The notes under the pieces were generated by a model that saw nothing but the letters and a program-made list of their open reading frames with translations, did not search any database and was not told where the DNA came from. A stretch of DNA of 64,000 nt from Paenibacillus cremeus (GTDB lineage: Bacteria; Bacillota; Bacilli; Paenibacillales; NBRC-103111): NCBI RefSeq assembly GCF_007786445.1, contig NZ_VNJI01000022.1:40876-104875 (forward strand). The letters run 5' to 3'. This document shows, in pieces, positions 1-8,482 of this stretch; within the stretch, counting starts at the first letter, position 1, and every line of letters begins with the position of its first letter. A program made the translations under genes and the position numbers.

Positions 1-1
1 T

Positions 2-1099
2 CTGTCTCCCTTCGCTATCTCGCTCGGGGCCGCGCCCTCGTTCGTTGGTCTTATTCTGGGCGTGTACTCGATTACGCATTTGCCCGGCAACCTGATCGCA
101 GGCTATGGCGTAGATAAATTCGGCAGCAAGGGCTTCATCGTCTTCAGCCTGATTGTAGCAGGAATCGTGCTTTTAGTTCAATCCCGGGTCACCAATCCGT
201 GGGACCTCCTGATCATCCGGTCTATCAGCGGCTTCGTTCTCGCTTTTCTGTCTCCTGCGTGCTTGTCGCTGCTTGCCAAAATCGCCAAAGACCGCGTCCA
301 GCAAGGGAAGCTGATGGCCGGCAACGGCATGGTGCACACGATCGCGTCCGTCCTCAGCCCCGCCGCCGGCGCTTATTTGGTCGCGAAGTTCGGCTTCGCC
401 AATTCGTTTACGTTTCTGGGCTGGGGCCTCATCATTACCGGCCTGCTAGCCTGGTTCGGCGTCAAGGAGCATCAGTACAAAAAAGCGGCCGCAGAGCTGT
501 TCCCTCACGGTCATCTTCCAGTGCTTCAAGGCGACGAAGCTGCGGCTGGAGCGCCGGTGGGACCGGAGCGTATTCCATGGCTGTTCTACAGCGTGCCTTT
601 GGCGATTTCGTGCTCGCAGGGCATCTTATTTTTCGAGCTTCCTCTAATGAAGGAAACCCACGGCTCGATTCTCACGTCCGGCGTCTTTTTCTCCCTCATC
701 AGTCTAGGGGCGCTGGTGACGCTGAGCATGCTGTTTTTGAGCCGCTTCTCGCCCATTCTACGCACATCGTTCGGTGCACTGGCGCTTGCCTTAATTTTTT
801 TCGGGATGTCCGTGCACTGGCCGCTGCCGATGTCCGCATCCTTGTTCTTGATCGGGATGGCGAAGGGGATCATCTACCCCGCAATCGCTTCGTTTCTGGC
901 CAGTGTGACGAGCAGCAACAAGTACGGCCGGATCTTCTCGATCCTCTCGATCTCGTATTCTATCGGAGCCTTCATTGGCCCCATTGTTGCCGGACAAATT
1001 CGAACTTATACCTCGCCTTATTTTTTTGCCTTCCTCTTTCTTATGCTGGCGCTGTCCCTGCTTCCGATCCGCACCATTTCCGCACCTGTTCGCGCTTAA
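2..1099 (+). CDS. MFS transporter, 5' end cut by the window edge
   Basis: The reading frame is open from base 2, so the N-terminus lies outside the window and about 365 residues remain. The visible part has roughly ten hydrophobic helices in two bundles split by a polar stretch (around the KEHQYKK segment). An acidic/basic loop (GYGVDKFGSKG) matches the conserved MFS loop between helices 2 and 3. The product is a plasma-membrane secondary transporter or drug efflux pump; the substrate cannot be read from sequence. A GTG at 62 is an internal codon, not the start. The gene ends in TAA and is followed at once by an intrinsic terminator, so it closes its transcription unit. Confidence 0.85.
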   Translation: MSPFAISLGAAPSFVGLILGVYSITHLPGNLIAGYGVDKFGSKGFIVFSLIVAGIVLLVQSRVTNPWDLLIIRSISGFVLAFLSPACLSLLAKIAKDRVQQGKLMAGNGMVHTIASVLSPAAGAYLVAKFGFANSFTFLGWGLIITGLLAWFGVKEHQYKKAAAELFPHGHLPVLQGDEAAAGAPVGPERIPWLFYSVPLAISCSQGILFFELPLMKETHGSILTSGVFFSLISLGALVTLSMLFLSRFSPILRTSFGALALALIFFGMSVHWPLPMSASLFLIGMAKGIIYPAIASFLASVTSSNKYGRIFSILSISYSIGAFIGPIVAGQIRTYTSPYFFAFLFLMLALSLLPIRTISAPVRA

Positions 1100-1110
1100 G
1101 TAGAACTGAT

Positions 1111-1146
1111 AGAGTCGTCCGCTTCGGCGGGCGGCTCTTTCTTTTT
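1111..1146 (+). terminator. Intrinsic terminator after the MFS gene
   Basis: A 12-bp GC-rich stem (1111-1122 with 1127-1138, TTCG tetraloop, two G-U pairs) is followed by a T-rich tail. It begins 11 bp after the MFS stop codon. Confidence 0.85.
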
Positions 1147-1306
1147 ACCCAATTGGGTCCGTGCTGTGGGAATCAAGTTTCTGGTTCATTAGTCCAAAAT
1201 TTGGACGAGCCCGCAACCTTCGTATATGCACGTGCGTTAATACAGGTCAATTAGCGTCGAATCGGGGCGACTGGAGTTAAGCGTGTGGGACCGCCGAAGC
1301 AATTTC

Positions 1307-1336
1307 TTGTAGTTTTTCCTAGGACCGTCATATTCT
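1307..1336 (+). promoter_or_regulatory. Weak candidate promoter for the SLH gene
   Basis: TTGTAG (1307-1312), 18 bp and TATTCT (1331-1336) form a poor sigma-A match upstream of the SLH gene. The stretch 1147-1380 shows nothing else recognisable. Confidence 0.25.
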
Positions 1337-1389
1337 GGATTTTCAGACCGAAGCCTTTTAAATGGATAATTTGGGAAAAAGGAGGTGAG

Positions 1390-1443
1390 ATGCATTTTGT
1401 CACACGATCCACGCAATCCTTCTACAAAAGCACACAGAGATAG
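1390..1443 (+). CDS. Possible 17-codon leader peptide upstream of the SLH gene
   Basis: An ATG at 1390 follows an almost perfect Shine-Dalgarno (AAGGAGGTGA, only 4 nt before the ATG). It opens a 17-codon frame beginning MHFVTRSTQS and ending in TAG at 1441-1443. The stop overlaps the ribosome-binding site of the SLH gene, so ribosomes finishing here could reinitiate at 1457. The peptide resembles no family I know. It may be a translated leader that couples or regulates SLH synthesis, or a chance frame behind a good ribosome site. Confidence 0.3.
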   Translation: MHFVTRSTQSFYKSTQR

Positions 1444-1456
1444 GAGTGAGTTCCGT

Positions 1457-3034
1457 ATGAAGCCTGCAATTTTGCAAAAAACGGCCCAGGTTACCGTCAC
1501 GCTGCTGATTCTCTCCATGCTGCTTCCGGTGCTGGCGTTCGCCTCTTCCGGGTTTAAAAACGTCAGCTACAAGAACGGCACCGTGACCGGTACAGTGTAT
1601 TCCGATGTTTACAGCGTCAGCTCGCAGGTGTACATGTACGATCCGAGCGGCCACCAGCTTGCCGTTACCGGCGTTACATACAGCGTGTATGACGGGGTAT
1701 ACAATTATTCCTTCAGCGCCAGCGGCTTGAGCACTTATTCGTATCTTAATTTGTATGGCCCTGTTGGCGGGACACCTGTAGCCGATTCCGTTTATCAAGC
1801 GGTTTACCTGACCACGGATCCCGTCAATGGCGGTGGTGGCTATGGCGGTGGTGGTGGCGGTGGCGGCTGGGCATCCTCCGACTCAATCAGCGTGTATGCT
1901 TCTGGATTTGTAAGCAGCGATCAGCTGCTCAATTCCTTCAACCAGTATGACACGGTGACCTTGTCGCTTAGCGGCGATTTCGCCCTGATTCCGGCTAAAG
2001 CGCTCAACAGCTTTACCTCGGATCCGAAGAAGCTGCTCAAGGTGACGAACAGCAACGGAACGTACAGCATCCCGCTGAACGTACTGAAGCTGCAGCCGCT
2101 CGCGGACAGTGTCGGCGTTTCTGTAGACGATCTGACGCTGAAGGTCTCGATCAGTCAGGCCAGTTCGGCGACAGCCAATAGCGTCACTGCGGCCGCCGCT
2201 CAGCTTGGGGGGACATTGGCCAGCAGCGTCGTTGATTTCAACATCGTGGGCCTCGGCAAGGACAACAAAACCGCTCCACTGGACCTGGGCAACAGCTACC
2301 TCAGCCGGACGCTTCCGCTGACGAAGACGGTGAATCCGAACCAAGCGACCGCCGTCTGGTACAACGAGTCCACACAGAAGCTTAGCTTCGTCCCTGCCGT
2401 CTTCTCTGGGCAGTCGGCCGAGATCAAGCGCAATGGCAGCAGCCTTTACGCTGTGATCGAGTTGAACAAAAGCTTCAATGATACGCACGGCCATTGGGCT
2501 GAAAGCAATATTACGCTCTTGGCTAATAAGCTTGTCGTAGACGGTGTTACCGATACGACGTTCCAGCCGGAGCGCAGTATTACCCGTGCGGAATTCGCCG
2601 CTCTGGTCGTTCGCTCCCTCGGCCTCGCCACGACCGGCACCAGCAGCTCGTTTAAAGACGTCGCTGCCAGCGATTGGTTTGCCGGTGTCGTCGGCGCTGC
2701 GGTCAACGCGAAGATCATCGACGGCTACGAGGACGGCACGTTCCGTCCAAGTGCCAGCATCAACCGCGAAGAGCTCGCGGCGATGGTGGTGCGCGCCCTG
2801 GCCTATGCCGGCGCGAAGCCGGACGTGAGCAGCGAGCAGCAAGCTGCGCTGCTGGCGAAGTTCAAGGACGCGAGCAGCATCGTCTGGGCGCAGAATGAGA
2901 TCGCTGTAGCGATCAGCGCCGGCATCATCGACGGGATGACGGACGATACGCTGGGTGCCCGTGGCACCGCTACTCGTGCGCAGTCCGCTACGATGCTGAA
3001 GCGACTGCTCACCAGCGCGAAGTTTATTAATTAG
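1457..3034 (+). CDS. Secreted S-layer-homology (SLH) domain protein
   Basis: A 525-residue exported protein. Residues 1-29 form a signal peptide (basic start, hydrophobic core, cleavage near AFA-SSG). A short Ser/Tyr-rich N-terminal region ends in a run of glycines near 125-138. A middle domain of about 200 residues is shared with the giant SLH protein at 11597-18565. Three SLH repeats follow (about 340-385, 399-450, 469-515), each with the F-x-D...W start and ITR/INR-type signature. SLH domains bind pyruvylated secondary wall polymer, so the protein sits on the cell surface. Start 1457 is preferred over an in-frame GTG at 1385 because it gives a clean signal peptide and has AGGAG 10 nt upstream. 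There is no catalytic domain; the role of the N-terminal part is unknown. Confidence 0.85.
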   Translation: MKPAILQKTAQVTVTLLILSMLLPVLAFASSGFKNVSYKNGTVTGTVYSDVYSVSSQVYMYDPSGHQLAVTGVTYSVYDGVYNYSFSASGLSTYSYLNLYGPVGGTPVADSVYQAVYLTTDPVNGGGGYGGGGGGGGWASSDSISVYASGFVSSDQLLNSFNQYDTVTLSLSGDFALIPAKALNSFTSDPKKLLKVTNSNGTYSIPLNVLKLQPLADSVGVSVDDLTLKVSISQASSATANSVTAAAAQLGGTLASSVVDFNIVGLGKDNKTAPLDLGNSYLSRTLPLTKTVNPNQATAVWYNESTQKLSFVPAVFSGQSAEIKRNGSSLYAVIELNKSFNDTHGHWAESNITLLANKLVVDGVTDTTFQPERSITRAEFAALVVRSLGLATTGTSSSFKDVAASDWFAGVVGAAVNAKIIDGYEDGTFRPSASINREELAAMVVRALAYAGAKPDVSSEQQAALLAKFKDASSIVWAQNEIAVAISAGIIDGMTDDTLGARGTATRAQSATMLKRLLTSAKFIN

Positions 3035-3072
3035 TTTTAGAAGCAGAACCTTCCACTCTCCGAAATAAAAGA

Positions 3073-3112
3073 GCCTCCATCTCCGCTTAGCGGCGGATTT
3101 GGAGGTTTTTTG
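3073..3112 (+). terminator. Intrinsic terminator after the SLH gene
   Basis: The stem CCTCCA...CCGC with GCGG...TGGAGG closes on a TTAG loop and is followed by six T residues. It lies 39 bp after the SLH stop codon. Confidence 0.85.
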
Positions 3113-3133
3113 TCGTACCAAAACTGGAAAGGA

Positions 3134-3162
3134 TTGCTACCCACAGACGATTGCGTTATGAT
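3134..3162 (+). promoter_or_regulatory. Sigma-A promoter for the nuclease-like gene
   Basis: TTGCTA (3134-3139), a 17-bp spacer and TATGAT (3157-3162) make a good vegetative promoter just after the preceding terminator. Transcription would start near 3169, which rules out translation starts further upstream. Confidence 0.55.
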
Positions 3163-3253
3163 AGACATGAAGGTTAGTCGTGAAGCACACGCCGTTCGTT
3201 CCGGGGAGACTCTGGGCGAGCGGCTATTTTATTTTTTGGGAGGCGTTGGGAAG

Positions 3254-3940
3254 ATGGATCCGGCGTTTGAGAAGGCGTACGAGCAGCTGATGGGACGGAG
3301 TGTGCGGGAAAGCAGCGCGGAACGAAAGCGCCGGTTGCAGGAGCATCATGGAATCGCAGAAAAGCTGCTTTTAGCAAATGTATGGTGGCCCGCGATCGGA
3401 AATTTGGATGGTCTTCATCCGGAGCACGAGGTGCGTGACTTTAAGGACGGAGCTCGATTTGTCGACTTCGGCTATTTGCCAACACCACAATTAAAGGTGG
3501 TTCTGGAGCTGGATGGATATGGCCCCCATTGGCGGGATGTGAGCCGTTGGCAGTTTGCGGACCATCTTATGCGGCAAAATCACCTGCTAATAGACGACTG
3601 GAGGCTGCTGCGTTTTGCCTATGATGATGTGCACGAGAAGCCGCGCCGCTGTCAGCAGGTTCTGCTGCAAGCGCTCGGCAAATGGGGGCATACACAGAAA
3701 CGCGCGGACGTGCAGCTCACTTTGTATGAGCAAGTAATACTGAAGTTTGCTCAAGGGTGTCCTGATGCGCTTACGCCTGCGAAGGTTTCGCAAGCGCTGG
3801 GGATGGATCCGCAGACAGCAATTAAATATCTACGATCGCTCGCCGCAAAAGGACTCGTAACCCCTCTGCAATCGCGAACGGGCCGTATCATGCGTTACTC
3901 CGTTGCTGCTTCGGCATGGACTTTGTTTAGTAATAAGTAG
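3254..3940 (+). CDS. PDDEXK-type nuclease-like protein with C-terminal winged helix
   Basis: This 228-residue protein seems to join two parts. Residues about 20-150 contain a D-x(n)-E-x-D-type core (FVDFGYL, then LELDG near 85, then RFAYDD), resembling the DUF559/very-short-patch-repair branch of the PDDEXK superfamily. Residues about 155-215 look like a winged helix-turn-helix (LTPAKVSQALGMDPQTAIKY). I therefore infer a DNA-binding, possibly DNA-cutting protein, cytoplasmic. The same frame is open back to 3110, but the promoter at 3134-3162 and a GGGAGG site 10 nt before 3254 favour this start. It stands alone between a terminator and the 51-bp repeat array, whose first unit begins 14 bp after its stop. 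Catalytic activity is not proven by the sequence. Confidence 0.6.
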   Translation: MDPAFEKAYEQLMGRSVRESSAERKRRLQEHHGIAEKLLLANVWWPAIGNLDGLHPEHEVRDFKDGARFVDFGYLPTPQLKVVLELDGYGPHWRDVSRWQFADHLMRQNHLLIDDWRLLRFAYDDVHEKPRRCQQVLLQALGKWGHTQKRADVQLTLYEQVILKFAQGCPDALTPAKVSQALGMDPQTAIKYLRSLAAKGLVTPLQSRTGRIMRYSVAASAWTLFSNK

Positions 3941-3953
3941 TAAGTGGGCGCTA

Positions 3954-4719
3954 TGCGGGAATTTTCCCCGCTCTTGCGGCCCATCGGCGGTGGCTCCGGT
4001 CCAGGTGCGGGATTTTTCCCGCTCTTGCGGCCCATCGGTGGCGCCTCCGGTCCAGGTGCGGGATTTTCCCCGCTCTTGCGGCCCATTCGCGGTGGCTCCG
4101 GTCCAAGTGCGGGATTTTCCCCGCTCTTGCGGCCCATCGGCGGCGCTTCCGGTCCAGGTGCGGGATTTTTCCCGCTCTTGCGGCCCAGCGGCGGCGCCTC
4201 CGGTCCAGGTGCGGGATTTTTCCCGCTCTTGCGGCCCATCGGCGGTGGCTCCGGTCCAGGTGCGGGATTTTTCCCGCTCTTGCGGCCCATCGGCGGCGCC
4301 TCCGGTCCAGGTGCGGGATTTTTCCCGCTCTTGCGGCCCATCGGCGGCGCCTTCGGTCCAGGTGCGGGATTTTCCCCGCTCTTGCGGCCCATTCGCGGTG
4401 GCTCCGGTCCAGGTGCGGGATTTTTCCCGCTCTTATGGCCCATCGGCGGCGCCTTCGGTCCAGGTGCGGGATTTTTCCAGCTCATGCGGCCCATTCGCGG
4501 TGGCTCCGGTCCAGGTGCGGGATTTTTCCCGCTCTTATGGCCCATCGGCGGCGCCTTCGGTCCAGGTGCGGGATTTTTCCCGCTCTTGCGGCCCATCGGC
4601 GGTGGCTCCGGTCCAGGTGCGGGATTTTTCCCGCTCTTGCGGCCCATCGGCGGTGGCTCCGGTCCAAGTGCGGGATTTTTCCCGCTCTTGCGGCCCATCG
4701 GCGGCGCCTCCGGTCCAGG
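3954..4719. repeat. Tandem array of fifteen 51-bp units
   Basis: Fifteen head-to-tail units of 51 bp (the first is 52) fill the gap between two convergent genes. Every unit carries a perfect or near-perfect hairpin (GCGGGA-TTTT-TCCCGC) followed by CTCTTGCGGCCCAT and a variable GGCGGTGGC or GGCGGCGCC block ending CTCCGGTCC. Units differ by a few substitutions. Units 9-10 and 11-12 look like a 102-bp duplication, so the array has grown by unit duplication. Because 51 is divisible by three, long open frames exist on both strands, but none has a ribosome-binding site or a known fold. Function unknown: a protein-binding array, multi-hairpin 3' region or neutral minisatellite are all possible. Confidence 0.95.
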
Positions 4720-4734
4720 TGCGAGCCTCCACAA

Positions 4735-4770
4735 ACACAAAAAGAATCTGGCCAATTAAGACCAGACTCT
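4735..4770 (-). terminator. Terminator of the oligopeptide transporter operon
   Basis: Read on the minus strand, an 11-bp stem (4760-4770 with 4743-4753, loop TTAATT, G-U pairs allowed) precedes TTTTTG. It starts 12 bp after the stop of the last permease gene. Confidence 0.7.
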
Positions 4771-4781
4771 ACCTCAAACCT

Positions 4782-5678
4782 CTAATGCTTCATGCGCGGA
4801 TCCAGGGCGTCGCGCAGGCCGTCGCCGATCAGGTTGAAGCCCAGCACGGTCAGCATGATCGAGATGCCCGGGAACAGCACCGTCCACGGCGCGTTCTGGA
4901 TGAACTGGCGCGAGTCGGACAGCATTTTTCCCCACTCCGGCTCCGGCGGCTGAGCGCCTAGGCCCAGGAAGCCGAGCGCGGCGCACTCGATGATCGCGGT
5001 GGCGATGCCGAGCGTCCCTTGGACGATGATCGGCGCGATGCTGTTCGGCAAAATGTGATGGAACAAAATACGCCCATCCTTCATCCCCAGCGCCCTCGCC
5101 GCCATGATGTACTCCTCAGCCTTCAAGCTGAGCACCTTCGAGCGGACCATCCGGCCGAACACCGGAATGTTCACGATCGCGATGGCGAGCAGCGAGTTTT
5201 GCAGCGACGGTCCCAGGGCCGCGACGATGGCGATCGCCAGCAGAATGCCTGGGAACGAGAGTAAAATATCGAACAAACGGGAAATGATCGTATCCGTCCA
5301 GCGCCCATAAAATCCGGCCAAAATCCCGAAAAATGTGCCAAACACGATCGATCCGAGTACGGACATGGTTCCGACCCATAGTGAAATCCGGGTGCCATAC
5401 ACGATTCTCGTAAACAAGTCCCTACCCAGATCGTCGGTGCCAAACCAATGGGTACCACTTGGAGCCTGCAAACGATCCGTCAAATTCGGCTCTTTATAAT
5501 CAAAATGCGTGATCCATGGAGCGATGATGGCGAGCAGAATAAAAAATAACAAAATCACCAGTCCGGTCATCGCCAGCTTGTTTCTGGCAAAGCCCCGCCA
5601 TGCGTCAAACCAGGGGTTCGACGGACGTTCGACCGCCATGCTGCTCATTTTCAAATTCGTTGTTGCCGGTTGTGCCAT
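4782..5678 (-). CDS. Oligopeptide/dipeptide ABC permease, DppC/OppC type
   Basis: A 298-residue inner-membrane permease with a cytoplasmic N-terminus, one helix near 35-58, an extracellular stretch with the family hallmark GTDDLGRDLFTR, and five further helices. The EAA loop (about residues 190-210, EEYIMAARALGMKDGRILFHHILP) docks on the ATPase subunits. It pairs with the DppB-type permease just upstream to form the membrane channel for di- or oligopeptides. It is the last gene of the operon; the gap to the previous gene is 12 bp. DppC and OppC (or nickel-type) subunits cannot be told apart here. Confidence 0.92.
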   Translation of the reverse strand: MAQPATTNLKMSSMAVERPSNPWFDAWRGFARNKLAMTGLVILLFFILLAIIAPWITHFDYKEPNLTDRLQAPSGTHWFGTDDLGRDLFTRIVYGTRISLWVGTMSVLGSIVFGTFFGILAGFYGRWTDTIISRLFDILLSFPGILLAIAIVAALGPSLQNSLLAIAIVNIPVFGRMVRSKVLSLKAEEYIMAARALGMKDGRILFHHILPNSIAPIIVQGTLGIATAIIECAALGFLGLGAQPPEPEWGKMLSDSRQFIQNAPWTVLFPGISIMLTVLGFNLIGDGLRDALDPRMKH

Positions 5679-5690
5679 GCCGCGTCCCCC

Positions 5691-6695
5691 CTACTTATAG
5701 CTGATTCTCGGATCGACGGCCGCATAGAGCAGGTCGACAAGGAGATTGATCAGAACAAACAACAGCGCAATAATCAAAATGCCGGACTGAATGACCGGAT
5801 AATCCCGGGAGCTGATCGCATCAAAAATATACCGCCCTACACCCGGCCAAGCAAAAATCGTCTCCGTCAGCACCGCGCCTCCAAGCAGCAGCCCCGTCTG
5901 CAGACCGATGATGGTCATCACCGGAATCAGAGCATTGCGCAGCGCATGCTTGTAGATGATAAAAAACTGCGACAGCCCCTTTGCCTTCGCCGTCCGAATA
6001 AAGTCGGAGCGAAGCACCTCCAGCATGCTGGCGCGGGTAATCCGGGCGATGATCGCCATCGGAATCGTACCGAGCGCAATCCCCGGCAGGATCAAATGCT
6101 TCACCACCGTCCACAGCTGATCCCAACGCCCCCCCAGAATCGCATCGATCGTGTAAATGTTGGTGATCGACTCCACCGGATCCCGCACATCCATGCGTCC
6201 GATCGACGGAAGCCACTGCAGCTTCAGCGCGAAAATCCACTGCTCCATCAGCCCCAGCCAAAAAATCGGCATCGACACGCCGACGAGCGCGATCAGCATA
6301 CTGCCATAATCAAACCAGGAATTTTGCTTCCAGGCGCTAAAAATCCCGGCATTCACGCCGACAATGACCGCGATCAGCATACTGACAATCGTCAGCTCGG
6401 CCGTAGCGGCCAGGTAAGGTCCAATTTCCTGCGCAATCGGCACTTTCGTACGGATCGAGGTGCCCAGGTCACCGGACAGCAGCTTTTTGCCATATTCAAA
6501 ATACTGCACATAGAGCGGATCATCCAAGCCCAGCTCCACCCGTAAGGCCGCCTTCGCCTCGGGGCTCGCTTTTTCCCCCAGAATCGTTTCGGCAGGGTCA
6601 CCAGGAATTGCGTGAATAATGCAAAAGACAATGAGAGTCATGCCGATGAGAACCGGTATTAATTGAACTAAGCGTCTCATGATGTACGCTGCCAT
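5691..6695 (-). CDS. Oligopeptide/dipeptide ABC permease, DppB/OppB type
   Basis: A 334-residue membrane protein that starts with the typical MRRLVQLIPVLIGMTLIVF helix and IPGDPA motif. About six helices and an EAA loop (LRSDFIRTAKAKGLSQFFIIYKHALRNALIP) follow. It forms the peptide channel with the DppC-type subunit. A start at MAAYIMRRL (6695) is used; MRRL at 6680 is the alternative. It is separated from the binding-protein gene by an intercistronic hairpin, so its transcription is probably lower than that of the binding protein. Confidence 0.92.
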   Translation of the reverse strand: MAAYIMRRLVQLIPVLIGMTLIVFCIIHAIPGDPAETILGEKASPEAKAALRVELGLDDPLYVQYFEYGKKLLSGDLGTSIRTKVPIAQEIGPYLAATAELTIVSMLIAVIVGVNAGIFSAWKQNSWFDYGSMLIALVGVSMPIFWLGLMEQWIFALKLQWLPSIGRMDVRDPVESITNIYTIDAILGGRWDQLWTVVKHLILPGIALGTIPMAIIARITRASMLEVLRSDFIRTAKAKGLSQFFIIYKHALRNALIPVMTIIGLQTGLLLGGAVLTETIFAWPGVGRYIFDAISSRDYPVIQSGILIIALLFVLINLLVDLLYAAVDPRISYK

Positions 6696-6716
6696 GATGA
6701 ATCACCCGCTTTCGTT

Positions 6717-6753
6717 AAAAAACAAAGGCGGCTGGTACTACCAGCCTACCGCC
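6717..6753 (-). terminator. Intercistronic hairpin between binding protein and permease genes
   Basis: On the minus strand GGCTGG and CCAGCC pair around a 5-nt loop, extended by GGC/GCC across a two-base bulge, followed by TTTGTTTTTT. It looks like a partial terminator letting the binding protein be made in excess over the permeases. Confidence 0.6.
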
Positions 6754-6776
6754 GCCCTTGCCAAAAGTGTCTTGTC

Positions 6777-8417
6777 TTACTTAAAGTAAACGTCCGTGTA
6801 CGCCTCCGAGCCTGTTGGCGACGGTACGAAGCCGGCCAGGTTCGCTTTGGCCGCCATCAACGGCGTGGAGTGAACGAGCGGAACCCATGGAGCGTCTTTT
6901 TTGATAATGACTTGCGCTTTCTTGTACAGCTCTTCCCGCTTCGCTTTGTCCGTTGCAGATTGGGCCTCGACTAATAGCGGGTGGAGCTCCTCGCTCGCAT
7001 AGAAGCTGCGATTGTTACCGCCAACCGTGTCTTTGTCCAGCAGGGAGTAGATGAAGTTATCCGGATCCCCATTGTCGCCGGTCCAGCCGAGCATGTACAT
7101 GTCGTCTTTCTCGCCTTTTTTCGCATCCTCCAAGTAGGTCGCCCACTCCGGAGAAGCAATCTTCGTTTTCACACCAATCTTGGCAAAATCCGCTTGAATC
7201 GCTTCCGCCACCTTCTTGCCATCCGGCATATAAGGGCGGGAAACCGGCATCGCGTAGAACGTATACTCGCCTGGCAGCCCGTTCGGGTAGCCTGCTTCCT
7301 TCAGAAGCGCTTTGGCCTTTTCCAGATCATACGGATAGTCTTGAATGTCTTTGTTGTAGCCCCACAGGGACGGCGGCATTGGGTTGACTGCCGGCTCAGC
7401 CAGGCCTGCGAAGAACGCGGAGATGATCGCTTTCTTGTTCACCGCATAGTTGAGAGCCTGACGCACCTTCGGATCGTCAAACGGCTTTTTCTTCAGGTTG
7501 AAGCCGAGGTAGCCGACGTTGAAGGACGGGCGAACGACCTTTTGCAGATTCTTGTTCGCTTCGAGCGTCTTCAGATCGTCCGGGTTCACGCCTTCGATCA
7601 GGTCGAGCTCATTGTTTTGCAGCGCCGTGTACCGAGCGGAGTTGTCCGGAATCGTGCGCACGATCACTTTGTTCAGCTTCGGAAGCCCTTGCTTCCAGTA
7701 GTTCGGGTTTTTCTCCAGCGTGATGGAGTCGTTGCGCTTCCACTCTTTAAAGACGAACGGGCCTGTACCGACCGGCTCGGACTTGAACTTCTCCTTCTTC
7801 TCTTGAATCGCCTTCGGGCTGCCGATGCTGAACGCAGGCATGGCGATATTTTGCAGGAACGGAGCTTGCGGCTTGTTGAGCGTAAATTGAACGGTGTTCG
7901 CATCCACAGCCTTCACTTCTTTAATGACGCGTGCGGTCTCGATCCCGAACATGGAGTTGTAGTAGTCAAACGAATCGCCTTGGAATTTGTAAGGGCTCTT
8001 CGGATCGCTCCAGCGGTTGAAGTTGAACACGACTGCATCGGCGTTAAAATCAGTGCCGTCATGGAACTTCACGCCTTTACGCAATGTAAAGGTATACACC
8101 AAGCCGTCAGGAGAAACCTTCCAGCTCTCTGCGAGTCCTGGCTGTACTTCGGTTGTGCCCGGCTTGTACTCCAGCAGCTTGTCGAACACTTGCTGTGCGA
8201 TCTTGATGGACTCGCCATCGGTGACGATCGCTGGATCGAGGTTCGCCGAATCGCCGCCGCGCCCTACGATTAGGGTGTCCTGTACCTTTTTGCCCGGCGC
8301 TGGCGTATCTTGCTTGCTTGCCTCTTGTTTCGGCGCCTCCGGCGTTTTGCTGCATCCGGATACAGCCAGAGAAATGGCCAGAACAGACATCATTCCGGCA
8401 GCTGCCCACTTTTTCAT
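6777..8417 (-). CDS. Peptide-binding lipoprotein of the ABC importer (family 5)
   Basis: A 546-residue solute-binding protein of the DppA/OppA family. Its N-terminus is a lipoprotein signal (AVSGC, lipid-modified Cys at about residue 22), followed by a charged linker and the family 5 fold (LAESWKVSPDGLVYTFTLRKGVKFHDG is the hallmark region near 95-120). It is tethered outside the membrane and delivers peptides to the DppB/C channel. On the minus strand it lies after the two ATPase genes and before the permeases, which is less usual than a leading position. The ligand cannot be fixed from sequence; the C26 peptidase at the operon head suggests gamma-glutamyl or murein-type peptides (inference). 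Confidence 0.92.
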   Translation of the reverse strand: MKKWAAAGMMSVLAISLAVSGCSKTPEAPKQEASKQDTPAPGKKVQDTLIVGRGGDSANLDPAIVTDGESIKIAQQVFDKLLEYKPGTTEVQPGLAESWKVSPDGLVYTFTLRKGVKFHDGTDFNADAVVFNFNRWSDPKSPYKFQGDSFDYYNSMFGIETARVIKEVKAVDANTVQFTLNKPQAPFLQNIAMPAFSIGSPKAIQEKKEKFKSEPVGTGPFVFKEWKRNDSITLEKNPNYWKQGLPKLNKVIVRTIPDNSARYTALQNNELDLIEGVNPDDLKTLEANKNLQKVVRPSFNVGYLGFNLKKKPFDDPKVRQALNYAVNKKAIISAFFAGLAEPAVNPMPPSLWGYNKDIQDYPYDLEKAKALLKEAGYPNGLPGEYTFYAMPVSRPYMPDGKKVAEAIQADFAKIGVKTKIASPEWATYLEDAKKGEKDDMYMLGWTGDNGDPDNFIYSLLDKDTVGGNNRSFYASEELHPLLVEAQSATDKAKREELYKKAQVIIKKDAPWVPLVHSTPLMAAKANLAGFVPSPTGSEAYTDVYFK

Positions 8418-8482
8418 GCAAAGACCCTCCTAAAAATATGTTCTAATTTTTTTATATGCTAACTCCGGCCTGACCTTATAGA

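Noticed and set aside
1883..3121. 412-codon minus-strand frame opposite the SLH gene
   Set aside because: Basic, low-complexity translation antisense to a clear SLH protein; typical GC-rich shadow.
3954..4719. CRISPR array
   Set aside because: Units are contiguous with no unique spacers and no cas genes nearby.
3895..4961. Long open frames on both strands across the 51-bp array
   Set aside because: The period is a multiple of three, so open frames are automatic; there is no ribosome site, no domain, and both strands are open alike.
6981..8273. 430-codon plus-strand frame opposite the peptide-binding lipoprotein gene
   Set aside because: Shadow of the real gene, same reasoning.
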